Shown in pieces: positions 40,352-49,208 of a DNA stretch of 64,000 nucleotides (its first letter is position 1; every line of letters begins with the position of its first letter). Below the pieces are notes generated by a model. That model made no database searches and was not told the origin of the DNA. It worked only from the letters and a program-made list of their open reading frames with translations. The position numbers were made by a program, and so were the translations under genes. Location: positions 62,001 through 126,000 of the forward strand of contig NZ_QKTX01000011.1 of NCBI RefSeq assembly GCF_003253485.1, written 5' to 3'. Source of the DNA: Algoriphagus aquaeductus. GTDB lineage: Bacteria; Bacteroidota; Bacteroidia; Cytophagales; Cyclobacteriaceae.

Positions 40352-42262
40352 TTATTTTTTGGGAATCCAAACCATCATTTCATTTTGCCCACGATTGGCC
40401 CACGTGTAGTAAGGAATGGCTGTGACGGTTTTGGGAGTTTGTCCATCGATTGCCTGAAACTCGATGGCTTGCACATTTTCATCAAGAATCCGATAATCCT
40501 TTGTGGTGAAATTTGGATTGGAACCGAGCGCTAGCTGAAGGATTTTTCCCTCATTATCCGCTCCTTCTACACAATACACCAATGGTCCTCTCTGAATAGC
40601 GATTCTATCCGAATTGGCCAGTACTTCGGGGCGTGACTGAAGCTGGCGGATTTCCAGCGGCAACTCATAGGTGATCCGATCCCCTTTTTTCCAGGCCCTA
40701 TCCAACACGGCATACCCGTTTTCCTGCCGGAAAGTGGCTTTTTCACCATTGATCAGCAGTGTAAAATTGGTCTCTTCCTTTTGGAGAAAATTGTAGAGTT
40801 TCCCCGGAACGGGATTTTCCTCGATCCATCCCGGAATTCTAATATTGACAGTAAAGCGTTTGTCAGTGGTTGGATTGACTTCAAGTTCCACTTTCCCATC
40901 CCAAGGGAAATTGGTTTTCATTTCTACTCTTACTTTTTCCCCAGAAAGATCAAATTCGGTCTGATTGGCAATGAAGAGATTTACCCAAATTCCGCTTTCA
41001 TTTTTAGCATAGATATAATCCCCGACTGAGGCTACGAGTCTGGAAATATTGGACGGACAGCAGGCAGTGCCAAACCATTCCTTACGGAAATGCTGCCCGC
41101 TGGAGGCCAGAGGATTTCCGTAGAAAAACCGGTCTCCGGTGAGGCTCAAGCCGTCCAAAGCTGCATTGTATAGACTGCGTTCCAAGACATCGATGTACTG
41201 AGATTGGCCTTCGAGTAGGTTCATCCGCTGATTCCAAAATACCATCCCAACGGAGGCACAGGTTTCGCTGTAGGCATTTTCATTGGGGAGGTCATAGTCG
41301 ACAGAAAAGCCCTCATTACTTCCCGAGGAACCGATTCCTCCGGTCACGTACATATTTCGATACACCACATCTTCCCAAACCGTTTTCATGGCCTTCATGT
41401 AGCCGGGGTCATTTTTGGTCGCAGCCACATCAGCTGCCCCGGTGTAGAGGTACATGGCCCGCACGGCATGTCCGGTGATTTCCTTTTGGTCTTTTACAGG
41501 TACATCATCTTGGGCATACTTTGGTCCCCATTCGGGTTTATCCCAAATAGCCCCTTTGCCATACCCGCGACCCCGCTGATCGAGAAACCAGTCAGCTAAT
41601 TGGAGGTATCGATCCTCCTTGGTGACTTTATAAAGTTTTACCAAAGCCAACTCGATTTCCTCATGACCGCTCACCCACGGTTTGTTGGCTTGACGAAACT
41701 GCGTATCGATATGGTCTGCCATTTTGATAGCTACGTCCAGGAGTTGGTGCTTGCCGGTAGCTTGGAAGTAAGCCACTCCGGCTTCCATCAAGTGTCCGGC
41801 ACAGTAGTCTTCATGCTTCTCCATATCCTGCCAGCGTTTGTCCAAACCCGTCAAAGAATAAAAGGTGTTGATATAGCCGTCGGGTTCTTGGGCTGAGGCG
41901 ATTTTGGCGATCCATTCGTCGGCCTTTTGCTCCAAGGCTGCATCGGGGATATTTTGGAGGGAATAGGCAATAGCCTCCAGTGCTTTGTACACATCACTGT
42001 CATCGTAGTAGATGCCTTCGTGAGCTTCTCCTTGTTTTCTGCCGGCCTTCTCGAAATTTCGGATGCGACCTGTATTGATCTCGGTTTGGTAAATAGATGC
42101 GGGAAGGGCTGATTTGGCCACTTTTTCCAACTTGGGTTTCCAAAAAGAATCGGTGATTTTGATTTGGGAAAAGGAATGGGCTTCCAAGACAGTTTGCTTT
42201 TCCTGAGCTTTTGCCATAAACAGCGGGCAAAGAAAAGCAAAGAATAAAAGCGGTTTCTTCAT
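40352..42262 (-). CDS. GH127 (DUF1680) beta-L-arabinofuranosidase-like glycoside hydrolase
   Basis: This is a 636-aa exported enzyme (signal peptide to about residue 19, FMAKAQ). GH127 enzymes such as HypBA1 use a zinc-bound Cys as nucleophile; the ligands are visible as Glu and Cys in ENAYSETCASVGM and the Cys pair in GTACCPSNISRLV. The (alpha/alpha)6 barrel begins with SQIKITDSFWKPK and includes GEAHEGIYYDDSDVYKALEAI; a beta-sandwich follows from about residue 430. Substrates in the family are beta-L-arabinofuranosides, with some GH127-like (GH146) members acting on plant cell wall arabinan side chains. Divergent from an exported SGNH hydrolase, suggesting joint work on a decorated plant or algal glycan. 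Confidence 0.92.
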   Translation of the reverse strand: MKKPLLFFAFLCPLFMAKAQEKQTVLEAHSFSQIKITDSFWKPKLEKVAKSALPASIYQTEINTGRIRNFEKAGRKQGEAHEGIYYDDSDVYKALEAIAYSLQNIPDAALEQKADEWIAKIASAQEPDGYINTFYSLTGLDKRWQDMEKHEDYCAGHLMEAGVAYFQATGKHQLLDVAIKMADHIDTQFRQANKPWVSGHEEIELALVKLYKVTKEDRYLQLADWFLDQRGRGYGKGAIWDKPEWGPKYAQDDVPVKDQKEITGHAVRAMYLYTGAADVAATKNDPGYMKAMKTVWEDVVYRNMYVTGGIGSSGSNEGFSVDYDLPNENAYSETCASVGMVFWNQRMNLLEGQSQYIDVLERSLYNAALDGLSLTGDRFFYGNPLASSGQHFRKEWFGTACCPSNISRLVASVGDYIYAKNESGIWVNLFIANQTEFDLSGEKVRVEMKTNFPWDGKVELEVNPTTDKRFTVNIRIPGWIEENPVPGKLYNFLQKEETNFTLLINGEKATFRQENGYAVLDRAWKKGDRITYELPLEIRQLQSRPEVLANSDRIAIQRGPLVYCVEGADNEGKILQLALGSNPNFTTKDYRILDENVQAIEFQAIDGQTPKTVTAIPYYTWANRGQNEMMVWIPKK

Positions 42263-42378
42263 GGCTTTTGGGTTTGCCTGAAGTTAGGGATTTCTTGCTT
42301 TTCTCACTTGTCAGGCCATGGAAAACAGGTAGTTTAGATGGTTTTACCGGTTGACCCAACTCAAAATTTCTGTCAATA

Positions 42379-43209
42379 ATGAAGAAGGCATTTCTACTTT
42401 TAGTGTTTGTTCTTTTTTCCATGGGTTTTTCACCCAAACCTATGACTTGGGTTGCTATTGGGGACTCCATCACTTACCTCAATGATCATCCGGAGGAAAC
42501 CGGGAATCGGATCTCCAAAGGCTATTTGAGTTTGGTAAAGGAAAGATTTCCCAATCTAGAAGTGGTTAATAAAGGCTATAATGGCTGGACAGCGGTACGA
42601 ATTGCGGAGGAGTTTGCCGAACTGGAGATACCCAAAGCAGAGGTGTATAGCATTTTCTTGGGAACCAATGATTGGTGGAGGGGCAATCCCTTGGGCACGA
42701 TCGAGGATTACAAAAATGCTTCAGGTCCAAGTACGGTAGCCGGCTCATTTCGGGAAATCATCCATCAAATCCGAAACCTTAATCCTCTGGCAAAAATCAT
42801 CCTGATCACTCCGATGAAGCGGGTGGATTTTGTGTACATCAACGATTTTAAAAACAAGGCCTTAGGCTCCTATCGGGATAAAAACGGCCAAAGTCTGGAA
42901 TCTTTTGCTGACCTTTTGAAGGCAATTTCCCAACTGGAAGGAATGGAACTGGCAGACCTGTACCATCAAAAAGGTATGGATCACGCAGACTTAGTAAAGT
43001 ATAAGCGGCTGAAAGATTCTGGCACCGGAGAATACAAAAATTTCCATTATCCGGATTCTATCGATATTCCTTTTGATCCGGAGAAAGATGAGTATCCCTA
43101 TCCGGTGGAAGCTATCGATGTGACTTACGACGGGCTCCATCCTTCAGACAAAGGATATCGGATGATTGCGGGGGAGTTGGTGCCTATTTTTAAGAGGATA
43201 ATGGAATAA
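42379..43209 (+). CDS. Exported SGNH/GDSL hydrolase
   Basis: This 276-aa protein has a signal peptide (residues 1-17, ending MGFSPKP). SGNH block I is VAIGDSITYL (Ser), block II carries the Gly in NKGYNGWTAV, block III is FLGTNDWWRG (Asn), and block V is DGLHPSDKGYRMIA (Asp and His). It is thus a probable carbohydrate or lipid esterase. Divergent from GH127 with a 116-bp intergenic space, so the two may be co-regulated. The exact ester is unknown; acetyl or acyl groups on glycans are likely. Leader-repeat copy 2 lies directly downstream. Confidence 0.88.
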   Translation: MKKAFLLLVFVLFSMGFSPKPMTWVAIGDSITYLNDHPEETGNRISKGYLSLVKERFPNLEVVNKGYNGWTAVRIAEEFAELEIPKAEVYSIFLGTNDWWRGNPLGTIEDYKNASGPSTVAGSFREIIHQIRNLNPLAKIILITPMKRVDFVYINDFKNKALGSYRDKNGQSLESFADLLKAISQLEGMELADLYHQKGMDHADLVKYKRLKDSGTGEYKNFHYPDSIDIPFDPEKDEYPYPVEAIDVTYDGLHPSDKGYRMIAGELVPIFKRIME

Positions 43210-43210
43210 A

Positions 43211-43357
43211 TTTCATCTGTTTATAATTTGATTTTTAATGGTCAGATAGCCTGTCCCGATCTCTCATCGGGAGAATGCCCTAGATAGTCATTCCCCTCCC
43301 GATCCGCCGCGGCGGACGGGACAAGTTGTGTGAGAAGCATTTTCTCATGGGCATTTC
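43211..43357 (-). repeat. Dispersed leader repeat, copy 2, interrupted by a palindrome
   Basis: This is the 117-bp repeat with a 30-bp insertion that includes the palindrome TCCCGATCCGCCGCGGCGGA plus CGGGA (43297-43321). All three internal hairpins are retained outside the insertion. Read on the minus strand its A-rich end stops 1 nt from the SGNH stop codon, so no gene uses it as a leader here. Confidence 0.9.
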
Positions 43358-43392
43358 AGGTAAATGTCCCTGATCGGATTTCCCAGAAAAAC

Positions 43393-43421
43393 GAAAAAGC
43401 CCTATACAAATCGTATAGGGC
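43393..43421 (-). terminator. Terminator of tRNA-Arg
   Basis: GCCCTATAC (43399-43407) and GTATAGGGC (43413-43421) pair over 9 bp; on the minus strand TTTTTC follows. It lies 5 nt after the tRNA 3' end. Confidence 0.85.
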
Positions 43422-43426
43422 AATTA

Positions 43427-43501
43427 TGGTAGCCTAGCTAGGAATCGAACCTAGATCTAGCGTTTAGGAAACGCTTGTTCTATCCGTTGAACTACAAGGC
43501 C
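43427..43501 (-). tRNA. tRNA-Arg (anticodon CCT)
   Basis: Folding the minus strand gives acceptor GGCCTTG, D arm GTTC-AACGGATA-GAAC, anticodon arm AGCGT-TTCCTAA-ACGCT with anticodon CCT (reads AGG), variable AGAT, T arm CTAGG-TTCGATT-CCTAG and acceptor 3' strand CTAGGCT with A73 and encoded CCA. The acceptor stem has one U-U mismatch (6:67) and a G-U at 1:72. A terminator follows directly. Confidence 0.93.
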
Positions 43502-43620
43502 ATGTGTTTTGGATAAATACTTTTTCGATAAGCCAAATACCAAAGGCGGAGCTGTAATTCCAAAGAAAGTTCGCAAGATAAAGCAAATCCCAACTTTCTG
43601 GCAAATATTCCGGACACAAC

Positions 43621-43652
43621 TTGTGGCTTTCCAATCAATTAACCTATCTTTG
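43621..43652 (+). promoter_or_regulatory. Promoter of the rpsP-rimM-trmD-rplS operon
   Basis: TTG (43621-43623), 21 nt, then TATCTTTG (43645-43652) fits the Bacteroidota consensus. It lies 53 nt upstream of the rpsP ATG. Confidence 0.65.
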
Positions 43653-43705
43653 CACTCCAAATTTAGGATGGACGGGTTCCATCCACTCACTTAATCTAAA
43701 CAATT

Positions 43706-44254
43706 ATGTCTGTAAAAATCAGATTAGCACGTCGGGGCCGTAAAAAACAAGCCATCTATGACGTCGTTGTAGCTGATGCAAGAGCTCCACGTGATGGACG
43801 CTTCATCGAGAAACTCGGAACTTACAATCCGAACACTAACCCTGCTTCTATCAACATCAACAACGAGCGCGCTCTTACCTGGTTGTTGAACGGAGCTCAG
43901 CCTACCGATACCGTGAAAGCAATGCTTTCTTACAGAGGTGTCCTGCTGAAAAAACACCTTCAAATCGGTGTGTTGAAAGGCGCAATCACTCAGGAACAAG
44001 CTGACGCAAAATTCACTGCGTGGTTGTCTGAAAAGGATTCCAAAATCGAAGGCAAAAAAGATCAGTTGGCTACTGCTAAGGCAGATGCGCGTAAGGCGGC
44101 ACTTGCTGCTGAAGCGGCTAAAAACCAAGCTCGTCTGGATGCCATCAAGGCAAGAGAAGAAGAGGCTAAGGCTGCTGCAGCCGCTGCTGAGGCTCCTGCT
44201 GTGGAAGAAGCTGCTACCGAAGCTCCTGCCGAAGGCGGAGAAGCTGAAGCTTAA
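43706..44254 (+). CDS. rpsP: 30S ribosomal protein S16 with long C-terminal extension
   Basis: S16 binds 16S rRNA early in 30S assembly. The conserved part is residues 1-80 ([36 protein letters not shown] shape, [17 protein letters not shown]). The protein has 182 aa against about 80-90 in E. coli; the last ~100 residues are a charged, helical Lys/Glu/Ala tail ending in an Ala/Glu-rich run ([19 protein letters not shown]), as seen in many Bacteroidota S16 proteins. First gene of the rpsP-rimM-trmD-rplS operon, with the promoter at 43621-43652. Confidence 0.97.
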   Translation: MSVKIRLARRGRKKQAIYDVVVADARAPRDGRFIEKLGTYNPNTNPASININNERALTWLLNGAQPTDTVKAMLSYRGVLLKKHLQIGVLKGAITQEQADAKFTAWLSEKDSKIEGKKDQLATAKADARKAALAAEAAKNQARLDAIKAREEEAKAAAAAAEAPAVEEAATEAPAEGGEAEA

Positions 44255-44268
44255 TTTTATTAGCATCC

Positions 44269-44799
44269 ATGAACAAGGATCAGTGCTTTCAAATAGGCCG
44301 TATCGCCAAAGTTCATGGACTTCGTGGTGAAGTAAATGTGGTGCTGGATGTAGACTATCCGGAGGATTACGACGGATTAGAGCACCTTTTTCTTGAACAA
44401 AAAGGCCGACTCATTCCCTTCTTTTTGGAGCATTTTGTGCTTCAGCCGGGAGGAAAAGCACTGGCCAAGTTTGAGGATCTCCATAGCATCGAGCAAGTGG
44501 AAGCCCTTGTGGGTTCGGAAGTTTATCTTCCCCTCACTGAGCTTCCTGAGCTAGAAGAGGATCAATATTACTACCACGAGCTGATCGGATTTGAAGTCAT
44601 CGACGAGGTGCTCGGATTGATCGGCCCTGTTCAGATCATCTACGATCTGGAGACACAGGACCTCCTCGGTGTGACCCATCAGGGTAAAGAAGTGCTGATT
44701 CCGATTCAGGATGGCATTATTACCAAGGTGGACAAGGCAGCTAAAAAAGTTTACTGCCAGCTACCCGAAGGCTTACTTGACATTTATCTGGAAGACTAA
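44269..44799 (+). CDS. rimM: Ribosome maturation factor RimM
   Basis: RimM assists 16S rRNA processing and 30S head assembly, binding S19. The 176-aa protein has an N-terminal barrel (QIGRIAKVHGLRGEVNVVLD, with the GRIAKVHGLRGEV signature) and a PRC-barrel C-terminal domain (YYYHELIGFEVIDE, LGVTHQGKEVLIPIQDGII). It is 14 nt downstream of rpsP and 3 nt upstream of trmD, the conserved bacterial order. Confidence 0.97.
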   Translation: MNKDQCFQIGRIAKVHGLRGEVNVVLDVDYPEDYDGLEHLFLEQKGRLIPFFLEHFVLQPGGKALAKFEDLHSIEQVEALVGSEVYLPLTELPELEEDQYYYHELIGFEVIDEVLGLIGPVQIIYDLETQDLLGVTHQGKEVLIPIQDGIITKVDKAAKKVYCQLPEGLLDIYLED

Positions 44800-44802
44800 C
44801 CC

Positions 44803-45492
44803 ATGCATATCGATATCATCACGGTGGTGCCGGGATTGCTGGAAGGGCCCTTTTCCCATTCGATTCTCAAAAGAGCTGAAGAAAAAGGCCTCGCCACAGT
44901 TCGTGTGCACAACTTGAGAGATTATGCTACCGGCAAGCAAAAGCAGGTGGACGATTATGCATTTGGTGGTGGGGCCGGGATGGTCATGATGATCGAGCCT
45001 ATTGCCCGATGCATCGAGGCCCTTCAGCAGGAGCGAACCTACGATGAAATCATCTACATGACGCCCGATGGAGAGACCTTTGATCAGCCTATGGCCAACA
45101 CACTTTCTCTGAAACAAAACCTATTGATCCTATGCGGTCATTATAAAGGAGTGGATCAACGGGTCAGAGATAAGTTCATCACCAAGGAAATCAGCATCGG
45201 AGACTTTGTGCTCTCCGGTGGGGAATTGGCTGCTGCTGTCGTAGCAGATGCCATCATCCGATTGATTCCAGGGGTACTCAATGACGAGACCTCGGCATTG
45301 ACGGACTCCTTTCAGGATAATTTACTTGCCCCGCCGGTCTATACCCGGCCGGCAGAGTATGAGGGAATGACTGTTCCCGAGGTGTTACTCTCCGGGCACG
45401 AAGCCAAGATAAGCGATTGGAGATTTGAAGCGTCGGTTCGCCGAACCAAAGAAAAACGGCCTGATCTGCTCAAGGGCACAGGTTGGGAATAG
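44803..45492 (+). CDS. trmD: tRNA (guanine37-N1)-methyltransferase
   Basis: TrmD methylates G37 of tRNAs to prevent +1 frameshifting, using SAM held in a trefoil knot. The 229-aa protein shows [51 protein letters not shown] and the knot loop [17 protein letters not shown], with the catalytic Asp in the region around [10 protein letters not shown]. It is complete, 3 nt after rimM and 78 nt before rplS. Confidence 0.97.
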   Translation: MHIDIITVVPGLLEGPFSHSILKRAEEKGLATVRVHNLRDYATGKQKQVDDYAFGGGAGMVMMIEPIARCIEALQQERTYDEIIYMTPDGETFDQPMANTLSLKQNLLILCGHYKGVDQRVRDKFITKEISIGDFVLSGGELAAAVVADAIIRLIPGVLNDETSALTDSFQDNLLAPPVYTRPAEYEGMTVPEVLLSGHEAKISDWRFEASVRRTKEKRPDLLKGTGWE

Positions 45493-45570
45493 GCGAGACA
45501 AGATTTTAACAGAAGTAATTCATTTATACCGCTGCGGCGGTGCACTGCGAAAGCATAAAAACATAAAGCT

Positions 45571-45936
45571 ATGAGCGATCTAATGAAAATTGTAGAAGCG
45601 GAATACAGCGAGGCGAGAGCCAAGTTCCCTTCTTTCAAAGCCGGTGATACCATCAACGTACACGTACGTATCAAAGAAGGTAACAAGGAGCGTATCCAGC
45701 AGTTTCAGGGAACTGTGATCCAGCGCAAAAACCCTAACACCAACGGTGAGACTTTCACTGTACGTAAAGTATCCAACGGCGTGGGTGTGGAGCGTATCTT
45801 CCCAATCATCTCTCCAGCAATCGAGCAGATCGACCTAGTGAGAGAAGGTAAAGTAAGAAGAGCGCGTTTGTTTTACCTTAGAGGACGTCAGGGTAAAGCT
45901 GCACGTATCAAAGAAAAAATCAGAGCGAAACATTAA
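45571..45936 (+). CDS. rplS: 50S ribosomal protein L19
   Basis: L19 lies at the 30S-50S interface. The 121-aa protein has the typical [28 protein letters not shown] fold (quoted in part: [20 protein letters not shown]), [15 protein letters not shown] and the basic C-terminus [20 protein letters not shown]. It ends the rpsP-rimM-trmD-rplS operon, with a clear terminator at 45957. Confidence 0.97.
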   Translation: MSDLMKIVEAEYSEARAKFPSFKAGDTINVHVRIKEGNKERIQQFQGTVIQRKNPNTNGETFTVRKVSNGVGVERIFPIISPAIEQIDLVREGKVRRARLFYLRGRQGKAARIKEKIRAKH

Positions 45937-45956
45937 TATTTGCCTGTCTGATAAAG

Positions 45957-45986
45957 AAAGGAACTTCGAAAGGGGTTCCTTTTTTC
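45957..45986 (+). terminator. Terminator of the rpsP-rplS operon
   Basis: AAAGGAAC (45957-45964) pairs with GTTCCTTT (45975-45982), followed by TTTC. Confidence 0.8.
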
Positions 45987-46018
45987 ATTTCTGCTAACTT
46001 GTAGAAAATCTTACTGCT

Positions 46019-46321
46019 ATGAACTCATCCATGACTTATACCGATCCTGGCGCCATCTTGGGAAGAGCATTTCTCCGAATCGGGCAGGTGATTTTGGTGC
46101 TCTTTGCCATAGCCAGCGGTTATATGGTCTACTTGGGGTCTGAGGGATTGTTTTCAGACTGGGAAATCGAAATGGAGGAAGACTTACTTTGGTTGTTCCC
46201 TTCCCTAAGTCCTCAGGATTGGATCAGTTATTTTTTTGTAGGACTTGGGTTGAAGTGTCTGTTTTGGTTTGGGATTTTGGCTTGGCTGGAGAGAAGGATA
46301 AAATATTCTACCAGCAAGTAA
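46019..46321 (+). CDS. Small two-helix membrane protein of unknown function
   Basis: This 100-aa protein is not recognised. Two transmembrane helices are visible (GQVILVLFAIASGYMVYLG at about 21-40; ISYFFVGLGLKCLFWFGILAWL at about 68-89), separated by an acidic loop (DWEIEMEEDLLW) and followed by a basic tail (ERRIKYSTSK). It begins 32 nt after the rplS terminator and ends near a small hairpin shared with the convergent cluster. Confidence 0.6.
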   Translation: MNSSMTYTDPGAILGRAFLRIGQVILVLFAIASGYMVYLGSEGLFSDWEIEMEEDLLWLFPSLSPQDWISYFFVGLGLKCLFWFGILAWLERRIKYSTSK

Positions 46322-46323
46322 AA

Positions 46324-46349
46324 TAGCCCAAATCGATCGATGTGGGCTA
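46324..46349 (-). terminator. Possible terminator of the HExxH cluster
   Basis: TAGCCCA (46324-46330) pairs with TGGGCTA (46343-46349); on the minus strand it is followed by TTTTAC. The 7-bp stem and short T run make this a weak call. It lies 60 nt after the last cluster gene. Confidence 0.4.
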
Positions 46350-46408
46350 ATCAAGTTATTGATTCAAAGATTTTAGAAAAGAAATTTGAATTCAATCAAT
46401 TGATTGTC

Positions 46409-46954
46409 TTAAGAAAAACCAATTATCCGCATACCTCTAATTTTCCACTTTCCGTCATTTTTTTGCAAGAAGAAATATTTTGTCGTTCCTTCTGACTCAA
46501 AGGTTTGGCTTACCAAAATAAAGGCATACAGGTTTCCATCTTTGCCTTGTTGAAAAATGGGTTGAGAAAAGCTATAAACAGTCCTTCTTAATTGGCCATA
46601 GTCTTTTGAAATTAGGGTAATGTTTTTTGGTAGATCATTTTTCTGAATTTTAGTAGATTTATAGGATTGAACTTTTTCCGAAAGTTCTGCTTTTTGAGCT
46701 TCATCAAACCAAAGATCTAATTCAAAATCTTTTCGTTCAAAGTTTACAATGTTTTCATGATTTAGCTTTTTATAGTTAGTGAATCCAAAGTCATTCCATT
46801 CTAACCTTTTATCAGAGACATACTCTACCTTTTCCTCATTACATATTAGATTAATGACCTTACATTCTTCTTCTTTTAAATTGGTTTGATTATTAGTCAA
46901 ATAAATCCCCAAAAAAAGAAATAAGGTTTTAACAAGGCTTTCCTTCAGCATCAT
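46409..46954 (-). CDS. Exported protein of unknown function in the HExxH cluster
   Basis: This 181-aa protein is not recognised. The N-terminus (LKESLVKTLFLFLGIYLTNN) looks like a signal peptide or anchor; either of two adjacent ATGs could be used. Two Cys lie in ECKVINLICNEEK. The C-terminal part (YGQLRRTVYSFSQPIFQQGKDGNLYAFILVSQ ... FFLQKNDGKWKIRGMRIIGFS; segments quoted) resembles a small beta-rich NTF2-like or lipocalin-like domain. It lies 74 nt downstream of the 138-aa gene and is AT-rich compared with the housekeeping genes on both sides. Confidence 0.6.
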   Translation of the reverse strand: MMLKESLVKTLFLFLGIYLTNNQTNLKEEECKVINLICNEEKVEYVSDKRLEWNDFGFTNYKKLNHENIVNFERKDFELDLWFDEAQKAELSEKVQSYKSTKIQKNDLPKNITLISKDYGQLRRTVYSFSQPIFQQGKDGNLYAFILVSQTFESEGTTKYFFLQKNDGKWKIRGMRIIGFS

Positions 46955-47028
46955 AATTACCTTTATCTTTCTAATTTAAAAAGATAGGATAAGTTAGTTT
47001 ACTTGAGCTATGGATTTTTAATTTTCTC

Positions 47029-47445
47029 TTATTCATCTCCTCCCAAATGAATATTAACTTCCAATAATTCAAATTTTGTATTGAATAAGAATCTTTTTTG
47101 GGAACAAAAATCAATAGGTTTCAAAATAAAAATCTTTCTAGTTTTGGAATATTCTAGAAGTTTATTCCAATTGTTGGGTCCAAGTTCTGAACTGTAAAAA
47201 GAGGAAAATTTTTTAATTTCAACCAAGCTCAATGTTTTCCGAAGCAGTTGATTTTCATCGTTTAACCAATTATGGCTTAAGCTAACCGTATGGAATATAG
47301 GAATATCTTTGATAATTGCATATTTCTCTGAATTTGGGTTTAGTTTCACTTCTCTCCAATTCTTACAGTCGTCAATAATAATTATTATTGGAGAATCTGT
47401 GTTAAATACATTTAGAAATATATATAAAATCACTAGTTTCCACAT
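47029..47445 (-). CDS. Small exported protein overlapping the HExxH lipoprotein gene
   Basis: This 138-aa protein is not recognised. A hydrophobic N-terminus (KLVILYIFLNVF) suggests export or anchoring; the body is rich in Lys, Asn, Ile, Phe and Ser with two Cys (DDCKNW, IDFCSQ). The gene overlaps the upstream lipoprotein gene by 13 nt, so the two are probably translationally coupled. The coding sequence is visibly AT-rich. If the lipoprotein is a toxin or protease, this would be the natural place for an immunity or inhibitor protein, which is inference. Confidence 0.6.
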   Translation of the reverse strand: MWKLVILYIFLNVFNTDSPIIIIIDDCKNWREVKLNPNSEKYAIIKDIPIFHTVSLSHNWLNDENQLLRKTLSLVEIKKFSSFYSSELGPNNWNKLLEYSKTRKIFILKPIDFCSQKRFLFNTKFELLEVNIHLGGDE

Positions 47446-49031
47446 GGCTTTGTTAATGTTTTTGCGATCTCTCCGTCCAAAATGAATCTATCATAAAGGG
47501 AAATTATAGGAGGATTTGTAGTTATGGATTTCATCTGATTAAAAGCAAGGGTTCCTTCTAATCCTTGCCAAAATAAGTTAATATAAAAATCAACAGAGAC
47601 TCCTTTTGGATAATAGCCTTGCGCTTTTACATAGTTATTTAACTTGTTGTAATCTTCAGGGAAACTATTTTTATGAATTTCCATTAAAGTTGAACCCATA
47701 GTTAATAACAAATTTTCCGCCATATATTTATGGTGCTGGTCACTTGCCATGTTAGATGTTCCGTACAAGATATTTATCGATTTGTCAAAGTTTGATGTAA
47801 ATTCCGAATCAATTATAGTTTCTCCGTTTCTTTTTAAAGCCAACAGGATTTCTGCGTGCATAAGTTCATGAAGTATTGTTCTGGCGATTAAAATATCAGG
47901 CCTATTTAAACTGGAAAATTCTGAATTGATTGTGATTTCATAAATTCCATTTTTAATTGTTGTTTGGCCATTAACTCCTTGAGTAAGTGGATTAAGTTTT
48001 ATGATTGAATTCTGTGATATATCCTTGGTTTTAGTGAAATCTGCGATTTTGTTTACAAATCCTGCCATAGACAATTTATCCACAATACAGCTCAACCTTG
48101 GATCGCTTGAGATGGAAATATCTATGTAAATCGTCAGTTTTGGCAAGGGTACATCCGGCACATAATATGAATCTGTTGATCCACCTCCCCAAGGAGTATA
48201 CCCATCTCCGTAGTAGTTACTTGCTGTGCCTGAGTTTAAGGTACTGGAATCCAGTCCACCTATACTACACGATTGGGAATAGGTGGTGTCAAGGCTGGTT
48301 ATGGTTATGGTGCTGCCGGCTACGCTTACGTTGATCCATACCGTTTCCATGATTTTGCACCTCACGTCTTTGTTTTCAAAGCCGATCCCTACTTTCCCAC
48401 TGGGTGAGGATTTTTTGAAAGTTCTACTTTTTGTGATTTGGCCTTTTTCGATTTGGAATCCTACCAGATAATGCTCGTCATAAGAAAATAGATCGATCCA
48501 ACCGCTCCATTTTTCGTCAATCATCTGGTAATTGATCTCTTTGAAGTCTCGTTTGGAAGTTTCCTCATCGGGGTAATAGCGCACAATCAGGGGATCAAAT
48601 CGATTCTCGGTTGGATGTTTGACAAAGAGAATGTTTTGAATCATTCGCTTGGCCAGACTTTCTTGATCTGGATCAGAAGAGGTGCTTGGCACAAATTTCT
48701 GAGTGTTTTCCAAACTGATCTCAAAGACCTCCCGTCCATCCGGGAAGTAATAGTGATGAAACTTATCCCAATCGGGTTCTTTTTCGAAGAATGGGAGAAT
48801 CAATTCCTGAGATTCGGTTCGAAGGTTGGACCCCCGCTCGGGAAGTCGGAGTTTGGTTTTGTTTTCTTCAAACCAAGCTTTGACTTTGGCTACGGGAGTG
48901 CGATCTGCCAGCTCGATTTTGGGGGCCTCGGGTTCATCCACGCAGGAGGTAAGGAGGAGATTCATGGTCATGAAAAAGGCTAGAAAGGCTAAAAAACCGA
49001 ATCTACTCAGGTTTTTGTAATAGGGGGGCAA
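47433..49031 (-). CDS. Lipoprotein with C-terminal HExxH metallopeptidase-like domain
   Basis: This 532-aa lipoprotein has a signal peptide and lipobox in FMTMNLLLTSCVDEPEAP. Residues 40-220 form a domain with VKAWFEENKTKLRLPERG and FDPLIVRYYPDE. A Gly/Ser-rich linker (GDGYTPWGGGSTDS) and YVPDVPLPKLTIYI connect to a C-terminal domain with the zinc motif ARTILHELMHAEILLAL (HExxH) near residue 385. Proteins of this architecture, usually unannotated, recur in Bacteroidota. The upstream boundary is uncertain because the first codon is TTG (49029-49031) and no ATG precedes the signal. The half encoding the C-terminal domain is more AT-rich than the N-terminal half. Confidence 0.75.
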   Translation of the reverse strand: MPPYYKNLSRFGFLAFLAFFMTMNLLLTSCVDEPEAPKIELADRTPVAKVKAWFEENKTKLRLPERGSNLRTESQELILPFFEKEPDWDKFHHYYFPDGREVFEISLENTQKFVPSTSSDPDQESLAKRMIQNILFVKHPTENRFDPLIVRYYPDEETSKRDFKEINYQMIDEKWSGWIDLFSYDEHYLVGFQIEKGQITKSRTFKKSSPSGKVGIGFENKDVRCKIMETVWINVSVAGSTITITSLDTTYSQSCSIGGLDSSTLNSGTASNYYGDGYTPWGGGSTDSYYVPDVPLPKLTIYIDISISSDPRLSCIVDKLSMAGFVNKIADFTKTKDISQNSIIKLNPLTQGVNGQTTIKNGIYEITINSEFSSLNRPDILIARTILHELMHAEILLALKRNGETIIDSEFTSNFDKSINILYGTSNMASDQHHKYMAENLLLTMGSTLMEIHKNSFPEDYNKLNNYVKAQGYYPKGVSVDFYINLFWQGLEGTLAFNQMKSITTNPPIISLYDRFILDGEIAKTLTKPCGN

Positions 49032-49208
49032 ATTTGTTTTTCATAAAAAGGATATGTTTTGTTTAGTTTAAAACTAGCTAAAAGATCAAACCTGTTTCTT
49101 TAAAAGTCAAGTATGACCACCTAGAATTTTAAAAAACTCAAAATATAAAGCCATTCAACTGATAACCTTACTTTTTGCGGGATTAATCCCCTTTCCCCAA
49201 CTATTCCC

